DNA of 64,000 nucleotides from Apostichopus japonicus (taxonomy: Eukaryota > Echinodermata > Holothuroidea > Aspidochirotida > Stichopodidae), in contig NC_092568.1 in assembly GCF_037975245.1 (NCBI RefSeq), positions 21,664,501 through 21,728,500 on the forward strand, read 5' to 3'. The notes beneath the pieces are model-generated. The model did no database searches, was not told the origin of the DNA, and saw nothing but the letters and a program-made list of their open reading frames with translations. Shown here piece after piece: positions 45,445 through 57,200 of this stretch (position 1 is the first letter of the stretch; each line of letters begins with the position of its first letter). A program made the position numbers and the translations under genes.

Positions 45445-46096
45445 GTGCACAGAAACTATAAAAAAAAACTATTAGATCCCAAATAACATGATTAAGTGTC
45501 AGCGACACTGGTTTTATTTTTGCTCATTACGTCCCCTGTAAATCCCAAATACACAATATAGCCTTGGCCTACAACATGTATCCATATAGCCTACCGTACA
45601 TATACGAACTGTATACGAACTGTGTGTAAAATTATTTTGAAGAGCATAACTACATTTAATTAATACCAGATTCGAAGTTATATAGTTCCTTCTAGCATAT
45701 ACACTGCGATTACAATAATTCAATTTCTATGTATTAATATTGTGTTAATTTTGTAAACCAACCTGGGAGTTCACGTAAGATAACAAAAAAACAGAACAGA
45801 TGAGAGGAAATGCACATGGAAAGTTGGATGTACGGTAATCTTAGCAAATAATTGCACAGTTGTGGGATACTGGGAAACGTAGTTACTTGCACGAATATAT
45901 ACAGCGAATATTGGAAATGCATGTACAAACGAAACACAGTCATCTGCATGTCAGTCTAAGAGATACTCTCAAACACTTCTTCTCGGTGATTTGCTTACCT
46001 TGTACGTTTGAATACATTTTGACCGTTTTCTTCCAAACTTTCCGAAAAGTAAAAGATGGTACAAAGCAAGATGCTAGAAGTAAGTAAAGTCATCAT
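31185..46096 (-). CDS. Receptor C: complete EMI-like/EGF receptor with acidic stalk (501 aa, nine exons)
   Basis: Third and most diverged member of the receptor cluster. Nine exons (98, 93, 104, 130, 504, 203, 127, 35 and 212 nt) total 1,506 nt with consistent phases and one stop. Order: signal peptide 1-20; EMI-like region about 26-99, lacking two of the cysteines seen in A and B; EGF-like modules about 100-340; an acidic, serine-rich stalk about 345-383; transmembrane helix about 385-412; basic KRRR; and a tail of about 85 residues. The tail has YQAL, YEYL, YLEI and YMSL motifs but no NPxY. Exon order and several exon lengths equal those of A and B, so descent from a common gene is secure. 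Role in recognition or engulfment is inferred from the family. Confidence 0.87.
31654..31688 (-). CDS. Receptor C exon 8 (35-nt microexon)
   Basis: Encodes [11 protein letters not shown] between a ttcacag acceptor and gtaagtg donor. It bridges the transmembrane and tail exons in frame, as the 29-nt exon does in receptor B. Confidence 0.78.
31803..32060. repeat. Two tandem units of about 127 bp, receptor C intron 7
   Basis: The segment starting AGTGACCGGAAGTTCAT and running through GTGTGCGTG-rich DNA to CACAACTGGTGACATGGGAC is present twice in a row with few differences. Confidence 0.85.
32166..32600. repeat. Two diverged repeat modules of about 245 bp
   Basis: Both modules contain TCCTAAACGGCT-like text, then CAAACTTGGTGGGAAGGTAC, CAGGGTAAACC and TTGTGTC. 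It looks like a dispersed repeat family; a plus-strand 81-codon frame over it is not a gene. Confidence 0.7.
33185..33350. repeat. Three tandem units of about 53 bp
   Basis: Each unit carries CTCTGATTGGTCAA and GGATACAGTTTAAAAGTG. Adjacent to the MITE in receptor C intron 7. Confidence 0.85.
33394..34310. mobile_element. 917-bp hAT-like MITE in receptor C intron 7
   Basis: Inverted terminal repeats CATAGGCGTACGG and CATAGGCGTACGA, flanked by near-identical 8-bp duplications CAAAAGGG and TAAAAGGG. Poly-G/C tracts lie just inside both ends. An 8-bp duplication is typical of hAT transposons. No transposase frame is seen, so it is non-autonomous. Confidence 0.75.
34383..34509 (-). CDS. Receptor C exon 7 (transmembrane helix)
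   Basis: 127-nt exon: acidic DDSDDS, a hydrophobic segment ([20 protein letters not shown] and beyond) and the basic stop-transfer SKRRRNRK. Ends in phase 2 at gtaagtt. Confidence 0.88.
35100..35302 (-). CDS. Receptor C exon 6 (last EGF module plus acidic stalk)
   Basis: 203-nt exon. The first half is the [16 protein letters not shown] module; the second half is an extension rich in Asp, Glu and Ser ([15 protein letters not shown]). This extension is absent from A and B. It would stand between the EGF modules and the membrane. Confidence 0.87.
35604..36107 (-). CDS. Receptor C exon 5 (four EGF-like modules)
   Basis: 504-nt exon of 167 full codons. Contains [30 protein letters not shown] and CPPGYQGDG, lining up with the 483-nt exons of A and B. 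Confidence 0.9.
36296..36960. repeat. ACTTAAGT-rich self-complementary repeat region (possible MITE), receptor C intron 4
   Basis: A 660-bp stretch of degenerate short words such as TTACTTAAGT, AAGTGGAATT and AAGTAGAAT, repeated in both orientations. Its margins may be inverted repeats (TAACTCTGTCTATT and, reversed, TACCTCTCTGTTCTATT). Its design resembles the palindrome-array element in MTR intron 1, with a different core word. Confidence 0.5.
37456..37585 (-). CDS. Receptor C exon 4 (EGF-like module 1)
   Basis: 130-nt exon with a ccgacag acceptor and gtttgtg donor, encoding [14 protein letters not shown] through [12 protein letters not shown]. Corresponds to exon 4 of A and B. Confidence 0.85.
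39782..39990. mobile_element. Short MITE-like element with GGCGTAAC-type ends
   Basis: About 210 bp with imperfect inverted ends, TAGGCGTATAACTAGAG and, on the other strand, TAGTGGCGTAACCAGAG. Lies in the 4.5-kb intron 3 of receptor C. No clear target duplication was found. Confidence 0.45.
40143..40292. repeat. GC-rich CGGTCTCGCGGACCTT minisatellite
   Basis: About nine imperfect units of 14-20 bp, strongly CpG-rich and partly self-complementary, in receptor C intron 3. Overlapping frames in all readings are by-products of the repeat. Confidence 0.85.
42139..42242 (-). CDS. Receptor C exon 3 (EMI end, modified)
   Basis: 104-nt exon. Where A and B have EEFTCCPGW this has EELVCRDGW, so the second Cys of the pair is Arg. 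It ends with GCTK and phase 1, the same as its paralogues. Confidence 0.83.
43512..43604 (-). CDS. Receptor C exon 2 (EMI middle)
   Basis: 93-nt exon, the same length as in A and B, with [11 protein letters not shown] and ITCDRIR. The acceptor is tataaag and the donor gtaagtac. A 137-codon plus-strand frame over it is an antisense shadow. Confidence 0.85.
44711..44842. repeat. (TA)n microsatellite
   Basis: About 130 bp of TA with a few CTA interruptions, the longest in the window. Confidence 0.95.
44921..44999. repeat. (TA)n microsatellite between inverted SINE copies
   Basis: TA run forming the loop of the SINE hairpin. Confidence 0.93.
45038..45109 (-). mobile_element. tRNA-like SINE head (72 nt)
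   Basis: On the minus strand GCGTCCATAGCCTAGTGGTT begins a 72-nt tRNA-like unit with an A-box (TAGTGGTTAGG) and B-box (GGTTCGAATCC). Acceptor and anticodon stems mostly pair, but the T stem is poor, so a SINE is more likely than a tRNA gene. A second, inverted partial copy of its 3' side lies at 44,842-44,918. Confidence 0.6.
45384..45441. repeat. (TA)n microsatellite
   Basis: Pure TA run downstream of a short SINE-family piece. Confidence 0.93.
45999..46096 (-). CDS. Receptor C exon 1 (signal peptide, EMI start)
   Basis: Begins at the first of two adjacent ATGs, giving [17 protein letters not shown], a clear signal peptide, and ends after NGQNVFKRT plus AG at a gtaagc donor. Phase and position match exon 1 of A and B. 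The EMI-opening Cys of NVC is Phe here. Confidence 0.78.
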
Positions 46097-49000
46097 GTGT
46101 TTGTTTCCATCAAGAATCATTCTCAGTAGGCAATCCGAGTCTACTCAGTGTGTTCTCAACCTTGTCGATGTGACAAAGTTGCCGCAATGACAAGCGTAAA
46201 GCGTGTGCGTAGGCCGATACGACCTATTCACATAACTGTGAAATGAAGTTGTTGGTTTGTTTATCTTACCCTACAAAATGTATTGACCCGTGAAAAACAA
46301 GAATAGACTAAATATAGACTAAAAAATTCTGCGTGTCCAGTGTCATACAGTCTTCTAAACTTTTGGTTTTCTGTCAGTGTTGTCAAGTTCTGACTATTCA
46401 TGTTTGTATAATAGAGAATATATTTGTTTTGACATACATGTCAGCAGAAAATTGCACAATATTAACCGGTGTAGGGTTATATGTGGTGAAGTCCCTGATG
46501 ACGAAAGACTTTAACGAAGGACGACGTAGTCGATGACGTCACGAGGGTATAATAATGTAGCTTACACTGATAGCAGAGTGTCTTGTTAAGACCAGTATAC
46601 TAGTATATTAGTATACTATAAGCAACTGCTTCAGTAAACGCAGGACGAGAGTGCCTTTATGTTGGCTCTGTGGTGTGTGTTAATAGTGCCCCCCGCCCCC
46701 CCCCCCCCTCCCCCTCCCATTTTCCTCGTTTTCTTCTCGATACCAATAACGGACAGATGCTCAGTCAAGTTTAATTCAGTGGACAAGCGCCCTCGTAACA
46801 TACATAAACTCGAGCTGTGTAGATACACCATACAATGCAAAGACTGTAGCTAAATAAGCTGCTACAACGGAGAGGACGAGCGCCCCCGATTGTGCTCACA
46901 TATAATCGGTATCGTGTAAGCTTTGTGAGAGATAAAAATACGCAGGAGAAACGAATATTTCAAACGTATTGACCAGACTTATAGCACACAAGTGCTGTCA
47001 ATGTTCTGTCACAATAAACACTTTATACCTGGTGGCATAGTGATGGTTTGGTTGGTTGACAGGACAAGCAGTTTTACAGGGTAATAAGGGGGTTTCTTTT
47101 CTTAACAGAAAAAGACAGTAGTGCCAGGAAAGGAAATCAATTTTTTTTTATTTTAATCGAATTTTACATGATCTTGGCAATTCCGCGCAAAAGGTGGACA
47201 TGTCCACTCTTATTTTCAATTCAGAAACCTACCACACCTTGACCTTCAACAAATGTCTAATTAACTTTTACTTTGGTCTTGATTTTATATATTTATATTA
47301 TATATATGTGCCTTATATTGGTTCTGTCCTTTCGGTGTATACATATGAAGTTTTCATTAACACATTTGTGATAAGTGAAATTGAATAACTTGTGACCAGG
47401 GGCATCACAAAGTTTAGCCAACAAGCGGGATGGGGTTATTTTTTGGGCTCCACAAAATCGATCAATCAAGTGATCAACATTTTATTGTCACAATTGGTGG
47501 AAATTTTTATGCTGTAGTTGAAAAGTTAAAATCTTGTGACAAAATGTTGAAACTTAGTGATATATTGTAACAATGAAAGGATAAAATGTAAAAATTTCAA
47601 GATAAAACCTACAATTTTAGACATAACTCGTTGCATTGTCAAAACGTTAACATTTGGAGACAAAATTTTAAGAGGGGGGGTGAGGAGAGAAGTACCATCT
47701 TCAGGATCAAACAGAACATTTGGAGATGTGTCAAGAAACTTTGTGTAGATACTTTTCCAAATTCTATGTCAAATGATCATTCATATTCAAATCACATTCA
47801 TCAGTGATCACATTCGAATGCTAAAAACAAGGACTAGGGAAAACAAACAGAAGCAAACAATGTTTCTGGTGTGAAGGCATTTTTATTATTAATCACAGCC
47901 TCCATAATATTTTACCTTTAAACAAATTAAACAAAATTGAAATAAAAGGATGACCACATCTCTTCCAGGTGCCCTGTGCACGCACTCAACGTCTCATTTC
48001 TACTTCTTCTGTACAGTCATAAATCAATCCATGTAAAATAATTTAGTTATTGGCATATATATCACTTTAAACATAACAAAAACTTAAAAATAACTGAAAA
48101 ATACAATTTACAAGCTTCTTTCATTTTACTTTACAGGTGGTTTTACAAGAACAAACAAATAAAGTTCACAGACTTCTTCAAATCATCCACAAAAAAAAGT
48201 TGTTCTGGTAAGTAATAAATCATATGCTATAGCAAATTAAATAATACATTAAATGAAAAAAGGGGCAAAGTGCCAAGTGGTATACACTTTACCGCACTAA
48301 GAGTGAGGTCAAATACGTATAGCAGTGTTAATTATGTTTCCAGTATATGAGTGTGGAAAGCGTTCATATGATTAAATATCTGTTTCAGCTATTGTTTTCC
48401 CATCGTAGTTAAAGGACCCCAAAATATACCTGCTTAGAAACCTTCAGTCAGATTAAAAGATGTCAAACATCATTGTTTTTATTTTATTTTTTTGTTTTTC
48501 AGTTTTCAGTTTTGTTTTTTTTTTAAATTTATTTTGCTTCTTTTAGTCATTATTAAGCAATTTACTCAAAGATAATTAGCTATAACCACTAACGAATTTT
48601 CCATTCACTTGGAATCACAGGTATTTCCAGACGTTAATGGCATCAAGAACTGGTCTAGAACTCACAACAGGCCTAAGAACATTGGAAAGGGAATAGGGCT
48701 GTTCGAGAAAAAAAAAAAATTGAAGAACTTTGGAAATTCAACATCAAAGGTTGACATCTTGCTCTCAAGATGGCAGTCACTTCCACCAATATTAAGATGA
48801 ACGAACGGAATTGAAACAATATTCTTTCGACGACCGACAAGTACTGAAACAAATATGGACAGGTCAGACAACAAAGTTCCTGCTAATGAATATGAAGTAG
48901 ATGTAATTGATACATCATTCACAGAGGTGATCTACAACCTTAATGGATGGTGAGTGGGTAGGGGGGGGGGTTTAGGGTGGTGATAAAAGGTGCGAGTAGG

Positions 49001-51098
49001 TGTAGGGAGAGAAGGTACATAATTCATCAAGACCTACTGTGATATTAATAACTACGAATAAGTAATTTAGTTGGAAAACTGACACTTCTAGCAAGTGTAC
49101 TGTGTCTAACATAGGCAAAGACCAATTCGAAAGCAAGCAGTTTACAATGCCATTGGTTCATACGTGAGAAAGTATTAAGCAGGCACATGTTAGAACTTTT
49201 AAGCCTATGAGCATCTCAAAGTGTGAATACTATCACATGTTCTCACACAATTTCAAGAGGATGTCTGGCATGGATCCTAGTAAACAGAACTAAAGTTGGA
49301 TAAAATATTTCAGCTCATCAAAAGTGGAATTGCTTTTTAGTCTTTGAGTCAATAAAGTATAGTGTTATGATTGACTGCATGGGAGCAAAACCTATCGTCT
49401 GAAATGACAATTCTTAATAAATTTTAAGTCAAATATCAGATCGGATCAGCAGTAAATTAATGTGTGGAAATGACAGTTGATGTATGGTAATGAATATGCA
49501 TCGATTGAGAAGGCTATTCTCAAGATCAGAGGTAAATGAAACTTGATGACTGGTGACATTCAGGAAATTCCTGAATGGAAAAGCATAGAGCAGAAACCGA
49601 TTGGGAGAACCCCATTACTAACTAACGTGACTATTGACTATTGGCTGAGACGGCTAAAATACTGTACTTTCATCCACCGCTTCCAAAGCACTCATACCGA
49701 AAGTATGAGCAGTATGAATATCTGGTTTCGATAACTAAAGGCTTGGAACTGTTCATACTGTCAGTAGAAGTGCTATACAGCATATGAGAAGAGAGTATAG
49801 AATAGCATTTGAAAATCGTCCCAACTGGCTGTAGCGACAGTGAATGGTAACAAATATTTTACAGTGTGAGGAGGAGCTTGACGCATTTCAAGCAGAAAAT
49901 ACAAAACTCCACAGTTTCCACTAATAGTTTCAACTACAGAGCCTCCATATAAGCAGTATAAAACCAATAAAGTGAGAGAACCTCCATCTAAGCCTTATCT
50001 ACTATAGCTGCAACATAAAAGATTCTAACTGATTTTTTTCATTTACTAGAGTAAAAGACTTGAAAGTAGTTAACGGAAGGCATGTGTTAAGAGCATCCAT
50101 ACCTATAGCATGGAACACACACAGAACAGTGAGTCTTCGCAAGGTGAGACCCTTGAAATGCATTTCATCTTCTTATTTTTTAAACGTAAAAGCAGAGCTT
50201 TTCTCAAAAGAAACAAGCACAAAAATACTCCTATACAAACAAAAATCATGAGTGAATAAGAGACAAACCTAATACTGACTGACCTTTTAACCATCTTCTG
50301 ATTTTCGTTTTTTTCTTTCAATTCTCATACCCGGTGATATTAATTCATAAATCGGTAGCTAAAAGTTGATAGTTTATCATTATTAATAGGTTTATAACAT
50401 TCTTGCTGTCAACCAACCATGGGTCTTCACCACGCCCTATCAACATGAAGGCTACAGAGTGTGTCTTATCCTGTGGTACATTGGGCTGTGGCTTGAGCCC
50501 TTATGCAAGAGAATAGTTTCATCACCATGTGTAACATTTATGAGAAGAAACTGTGTTTTCATTTTCATTCCCGAAATGTCTTCTTTTTTCCCCCTTTTTT
50601 TTTCTGGCAATTGGTTTGACATGTTTAACAGTAACAAAAAAGTATGTGTAATATTTTCATCCTTCTTCTCTGAATGTTCCTCTTTACAAATTGGTTGGTC
50701 ATATGAGCAAAGTTAAATTTACATGTTTGTAAACACACTCTTGAGTAATATACAATTGGAATATGAATGACGTGGGGGGGGGGGGGGAATTAGCAAAATA
50801 TTTTAAAAGTGCAAAGAGGCCACAGATAGATTTCTTGAACAAATAGACCCACTGGCTTTGTAAGTTACAAATGTTTTATCCAAATTTAAAGCTGAAGATA
50901 CACCATCAAAGACAGTGTTTCCCCTCCCCTCCCCCCTTGCCTCCTTTGAAAAAACATCACTTCGATATTCATTACAGAATGAGTATTTAAAAACTATTGT
51001 CTCCACACACATGGGAATCCTCATATTTAACTTACCAAGTACCTGGCCATCTAGGATTGCAATAGAAGGCGGCAAAAGATGTCACGGTTGAAGATAAT
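46097..51098. other. Interval between receptor C and STX5
   Basis: Holds the upstream region of receptor C at the left and the 3' UTR of STX5 at the right. Several poly-C/G runs. Short frames show no family resemblance. Confidence 0.55.
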
Positions 51099-51258
51099 TT
51101 AGGCCAGAAACACTATAAATATGATGAAGAATACTATAAGAACTATAAAGACCTTGATCATTAACCATCGATTTGACGTTACTGACTGGAAGTATTTAAG
51201 GATCTCTCCGTGGGCAGCTTCGACATTCATAACGGTGTCTTCGACGTTGTGGTCAATC
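51099..51258 (-). CDS. STX5: STX5 exon 8 (SNARE end, membrane anchor, stop)
   Basis: 160-nt coding exon with IDHNVEDTVMNVEAAHGEIL, the juxtamembrane FQSVTSNRW and a terminal hydrophobic anchor ending FLA and TAA. The 3' UTR runs to lower coordinates; its end was not located. A TTTTATTATT cluster near 47,880 (AATAATAAAA on this strand) is a possible distal polyadenylation region. Confidence 0.94.
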
Positions 51259-54200
51259 CTGTCAACAAGGAGGAAATGAACATCAATATCAATCACGTGA
51301 ACTCTTTGGTTCCATTTGTTCATTGTTACACGGTTATCCATTCTGTAAATGGCTACTTGGATTATTACGTAAGAATCACTGCCATGGTCTTTAGTAAGGG
51401 GCAGAGGTATTAAAGTGCAGGGTGCACTAGCTAGGGTGTACATAGTACAGAACATGTACAGACTCCTATGTCAACATTGGACCAACAATTGTTGACTATA
51501 ATTTGTCACCCCTCACATGGTTACCTATGATTCAAGAAACCAGCACCAGCAGCAGCACACAATATCAGGTGAGTGTGAATTACTGGATGTTATACACCCA
51601 CCTTGGTTCAAAATGATGAAGATGGGGGGGGGGGGGGGAGCATTTGGACAAAGAATTTTATCCCCTTTACCATGACACATATAACACAATCATATATCTC
51701 TAAAGAAATACGGCATTCACGTCACCTCCATTTCACAACTTTGCCGAGCGTTCAGACAAAGGGATTAAGATGCCGTTATTTAAAGCAGCCGTGTTTTCGG
51801 CGCGCGTACCTTTGAACTTGTTCTTCTTGCTCCTTGACCATGTGAGCCAGTTGTTGGAAGATTCCGCTGAGTTCTACGATGGTACTCTCGATGCTGTGCA
51901 TCGTCTCCTCCCTCTCTTTGATATACGTATCGTCTTGTTGCACTAGCTGCATATCCTGCATGCCATGCCTATGTCTAGGTCCGTCATCCAAGGCACTCAT
52001 ATCTACCGCTACGTCTTGGCTGAGCAGTGATCCACCTGGGTTGCCACAAAATTGAGGAAAAAAGTATATTAACCGTATCGAACCAAACTGCGAGTTTTCT
52101 TGTGCTTTGGCATTTCACCCGCGGCTACTACGCATTCATTTCCTTGCCGCTTCGGTCGACCGTAGCAATTAAGTCGACGGTTCGCTCAAAGATTCGTATC
52201 GAATATTATCACTTGATGAGACAAACGATGCATAAGGGCCTCTAGTATTGAATGTTCAGTAACTTCTCAATGCTTGCTTGTCATTTTATGTAGTAGCTCT
52301 TTTTTTTTTGGAGCTTGTAAAAATGTACAAGAAATGCGATAATTTTTTATTTTTGACACATAAGCAGATATTTAAAAAACATGCACAGAGTGAAACAGAA
52401 ATTGTATACGCTGTACCTACACCAAACCAAACTTATGGACTGAAAACTAGTTTGTAAAATCATATTAGTTGCGGGTGGCTCTGCAATATTCCTCATTAAA
52501 TATGACTGACTTGTTGATGTGAATGAAAAACAAATTGTGAGTCTTGTTCAAAACAACGACACAGATAAACAGAAGGCGTACGAACTCTAGGTCTAAATAC
52601 CTGTAATCATTTTAGTGCTTGACCAAACATATACCCTTCAAAATTCAGTAGCTTATCCATCAAAGTGATTGGAATACTGTACATAGACTATTACATTTAT
52701 ACCTAACTTCTACATAATATCCTCAGCAAAGTCAATTCCAAAAACAAGACACTCTCTAATGGCTTAAAGTTACATGTTAATTGTGCATTACAATTTCCCA
52801 AATGACAATCATTTGTCATATTTCTTCCTTGCCCAGACTTGTAGTTTGATAAATGTTTTTGATATATTACTGTTTTGGAAGGGGGAAAGGGGGGAATTAG
52901 AACTTATCAAACCATAGGTTATCAGAACCAATTTGGCCAGCACTGATCAACCAACCCTTAAAGGAGCATTCACAAGATGTATTTATTTTATTTTGTAAAC
53001 TTTTGACATACGAACATAAAATTTCTGTCTAAAAGATGATGTTTTCAATCATTTCCACTGCAATAGAAAGTCAGCATAAATGGCCTAAAAAGATCTTAAC
53101 TGATAATGCTGCCTTATGGAGAAGCTTCTCCCTGTAGATGTTAGTAAGTTACCATCATAATTCCTTCTACTGTCACTGCCAAATATCATCAAGCATGCTG
53201 GAGGAGGAACAGGTAAACACTTACCATTTACAGTAGCAGCTGCCGGTGGTAGACTAGAGGTCACTGCTCCTTGAGAAAAATGATCTCTTCTGTCTTTTTG
53301 TTCTTTCAAGTTCTGAATGTAACAAGCGAGACGGATCAATTACAGAGCAGTCATGGTTGCAATCATTTCTTCATCAAGTCTTTATTTTGGGGTTGGGTGG
53401 GGTTGGGTGGGGTTGGGTGGAGTGGGTGGGTGGGGTTGGGTGGGGTGGCATTGGGTGGGGTTGGGTGGGTTGGGCGGGAGGGGTTGTCATACTCTTCCCT
53501 TGTAATGTTTGATACCCAAAGTTGAAAACGAGATGCAAATCGATGTGACATATAACTGGGAGAATATGCGGGCTACTTTAGGCACTTTATAGAATATTTA
53601 AAATGGACATGAATTTTGGAGATATTTTAAAAGGGGAAATAATCAGAATCGGGTGACCACAAAAACCAAAAAAAACTCTCTGTTGAGATACAAAATGAAA
53701 ATTACCTGTGTTCTAACTTCAAGAACATTCTTGAAATCATTGGACATATTGGCCAATTTTGACTGTAGGGACAGAACCACAGTATTGGAATGTGTCTGCA
53801 GATGGCCATTTTGTGATCTTCTTTGTTTAACAAACTGGTGGAAAATACAGAAAGGGGCAAACATTAAGAAATATACCATGATAGATGCGAGGCTAGTTGT
53901 CAGAAAAACACAAAGATATTTAGTATTAGCTGTTTAATAAGTATAGAGACAGAATACAATGTATGAAGAATGAACTTTTAGTTGTGAACACCAAAAGGTA
54001 CCTTCTCCAATATCGTAACTTGCGCAAAATGGCTTTTTCTTGTTTTTTTACATATTAACTAATGAATGACAGAAGTCATGAGACAGTAGTACTTAAGGAA
54101 GAATCTTTGTTTTTCTCCACAGAAACTTTATTAAATATAGATTAATATCATTCCAGATAATAAGACAATTCAGTCTATAGGTAAGGTTTAAATTTGATCA

Positions 54201-57200
54201 TTTAGGCATAGCATAGTTCACTGAAATACTTAGTGGCATATAGTTTCTTTGAGCTACAAACAGCTGTGTTTGTTTAGCTCACTGAAGTCAATAACCCTTA
54301 TGTTAACTCAAATTGTGTAATTGAGGTATATGTTTAGATGTAGACAGTTGAATAGCTTACATAGTGACATGAGAGCTACTTTGAGCTACCAACAGCAGGT
54401 ATTTCCAGCGACCCACAGATGCTACTTCAAGCTACCAAATGTGGTGTTCTTGTTTTGCTCATTGAAGGTGATAATGATCAATAATTTACATCTTGTAGTT
54501 GAGCTATCTGTTTATTTAGACTGTTGAATATCTTGTGTAGTGACATGAGAGCTACTTTGAGCTATGTTTGTTTAACTTATTCAAGAGAGAAACCATCATT
54601 AACTCACATCTTGTAGTTGAGCTATCTGTTTATTTAGACTGTTGATATCTTGCTTGATGATATATGTGAGTTCTTGAATCTCCACCGATTTGTCGTCAAA
54701 CAGAGACTTCCTTTTCGCCACTAGGAGAGAATACATCAAAGGCAACAAAATATATCAAATGATTTCACCAAAATTGAAAACACATCAGTGAACGGTATCA
54801 AAGATTACAGCTTAGAATATGTTCTCAGATAGTTTGGAAAATAATTTGTTCCTTATATTTGGAATTTTGGTCATAAACTTGAAATTTCTGCAAACAGTAC
54901 AATCTGTAGGCTTGAGTATAATGACAGCAGTGCATTCCACTAAGAAATTGATGAACTGGCTCAGGAAAATGCAATGCTCGGGGCAGATGCCTTTATTTGC
55001 TTGGATTTCCAAGATACACAATGCCTTTATACAGCATATCTTTGCTTTAAGTCAACAATTTAATCCAAATATAATTTGAAATAGGATTCAAATTTTACTT
55101 GCAATAGGATTCAAATAGAACAAACTAAGACATCTGCCAAGATTATGCCCATGCAAGACAGAGAGCAATTAATAGTTTCATCTGGTTTTGAACATTTTGT
55201 CACAAAAACACTTTTCTATGACTATCTATCACAAGCAAAGCAAAAATATTTGAATTTTTGTTGACTATCATTTTTATTATCTGCAATAAAATTTGTCTGG
55301 TCAAGCTCAAAATTTCAAATTTTACACAATTTTAGCATAAAAGAGAACTTAAGATTTTAGAAAATCAACTACAAAAACTTGCACTTTAGTATGAAGGATG
55401 GAAAACAACTTTTATTTCATAAGTCACTTCCCTACTCTTCATTAGACAATAAATATACAACTTTTCACTTCTACCCGAGTGATTTTCAATCAATTGTGAT
55501 GTACTCCCCTAAAACACTTTGTTGTAAGGTGCCCGGAGGTGGCCCTGAATCAACAATTCAAATACTTTGCCAGCATCTGACTATGAATATGAAAATCAGT
55601 TTACACTTACATAATGTTAATTTTTCAAGTTTGGCGAATGTGTTACTCAGGTCTTGTCCAATTCGTCTGCAAAGGAAAAGATGAAAATATCATATTTCAC
55701 TTGCAAAGAGTAAGTAGCATTTTCAATCTGTGTGGATGATTTCTACAACCTAAAAATTACGACCAAATGTTCGACAACCTTGTTCATGAACTCAATGACA
55801 GCATGCTTAATGTGAAATTGTAGGCTACATAAGTGCTTGTAATAGTTCAAACTTCAGACTAGATCAAACAGACAAGTAAAAAGATAAACTTACTATACCC
55901 TGACAGAGATACTTACGAAGTAAACAACAAATGTTCAGAGCAAACACTGATACAGCATATTTTCTACTTTGGATTTACGATGGGTAGCTAATAATATGTA
56001 TGATATGAACATGCTTTGCAAGTGAAACTAGCATACCAACTTACTTTGCTATCTGCATAAATTCTGTATGTTGTTGTTGCCTTCCATTGCGTTTATGATT
56101 TGTGATAACACCATTACCCTGAAAAATGAAAGGAAATATTTCGTTTTCGTTTAATTGACCCAAGGTAATGTTGCTGTTCAGACATGGGGAAATGACACTT
56201 GTACGACAAACTTGCCTATCTGTTGCAATTCTACAAGTTTATGACCATCCAGATTTCTATTTTTAGTGATCAGGGCTGATGAGAATGAAAATATCATTCA
56301 ATCTATGGTAAAGTGCTTTTATAACATTAATAAAATCACTTTTTGAATTATGAGCAATTTACTGACCATTACAGTAATGTTATTAGTGAAAAACAGTTTG
56401 CGTCCCAGGGACGCAAGCCCCCGATAAAGTTTGCGTCCCGTAAAAAAAACTTGCGTCCCAATCCAAAACCAATTACGTTTAATGTATGACCTACTGTTAC
56501 TAATACTAGTGTAGTATCAAAGCCTATACTTTGTGAAAGTTATACACAATGTAGGGCAGAAATGCTCAGTGCCTTAACTTCGTTATTTTCAGGGGCGACC
56601 GGGGCGCCCCTCCTTTCGACCACTCTGCCATTTCAACCCATTTTTACCCCCAGTCCCCCCCCCCCCCTCTTTCATCTGTCCTTGTACTTCCCTACTCGCC
56701 AACTCCGTAGTAAATCCGTGCTTTGACCTTGCAGCGATTCCAACAAAGAACTCTTCAAAAATCCTAGTACCTACATTGTGCATATCTCTCGCTAAATTCC
56801 AGTTCACTGTACTACTGCATGTACATGCCTGTTCGAGCTTCATTTTCAACTACACATGTGCAAATCCTTAAAATCTGATCCAACATTTATCCTGGCTCTT
56901 TGAAGCAATCATCTACACGAAAATAACAGTAGGTCTATTTGAGTAGTTTTTTACGCAATGTAGATTTAAAAAAAAATCAATTCAATGCTCCAAAGTACAG
57001 TAGTTTACACACGAATGTTGCACCAAAATAACATTTACTGAAGCACGTGGTAAATTGGACCGCGAAAATTTTTTTGCAACAGAAACTAGTGATGGTAAGA
57101 ATGCACATTTTACATTAGCAACTATTAATACAGAGAGAAGAAACATACTGTGAGCTGAAATATCCTGTTCAGGATCAAAGTTGTTAGCTGCCCACAAAAT

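Larger units (their letters stand above)
44640..45460. repeat. SINE and (TA)n composite with inverted copies
   Basis: Contains a plus-strand SINE piece (44,842-44,918), a (TA)n loop and the reverse copy (44,999-45,062), able to form a long hairpin. A direct repeat of 'GACATATTTTGCC...' occurs at 44,645 and 45,207. Related sequence is present at 28,330-28,470 in the opposite orientation, so this is a dispersed family. Confidence 0.6.

Noticed and set aside
53085-53224. Extension of STX5 exon 6 beyond the gtaagt donor
   Set aside because: The open frame continues past the donor, but phase and family length require splicing at 53,225 to exon 7.
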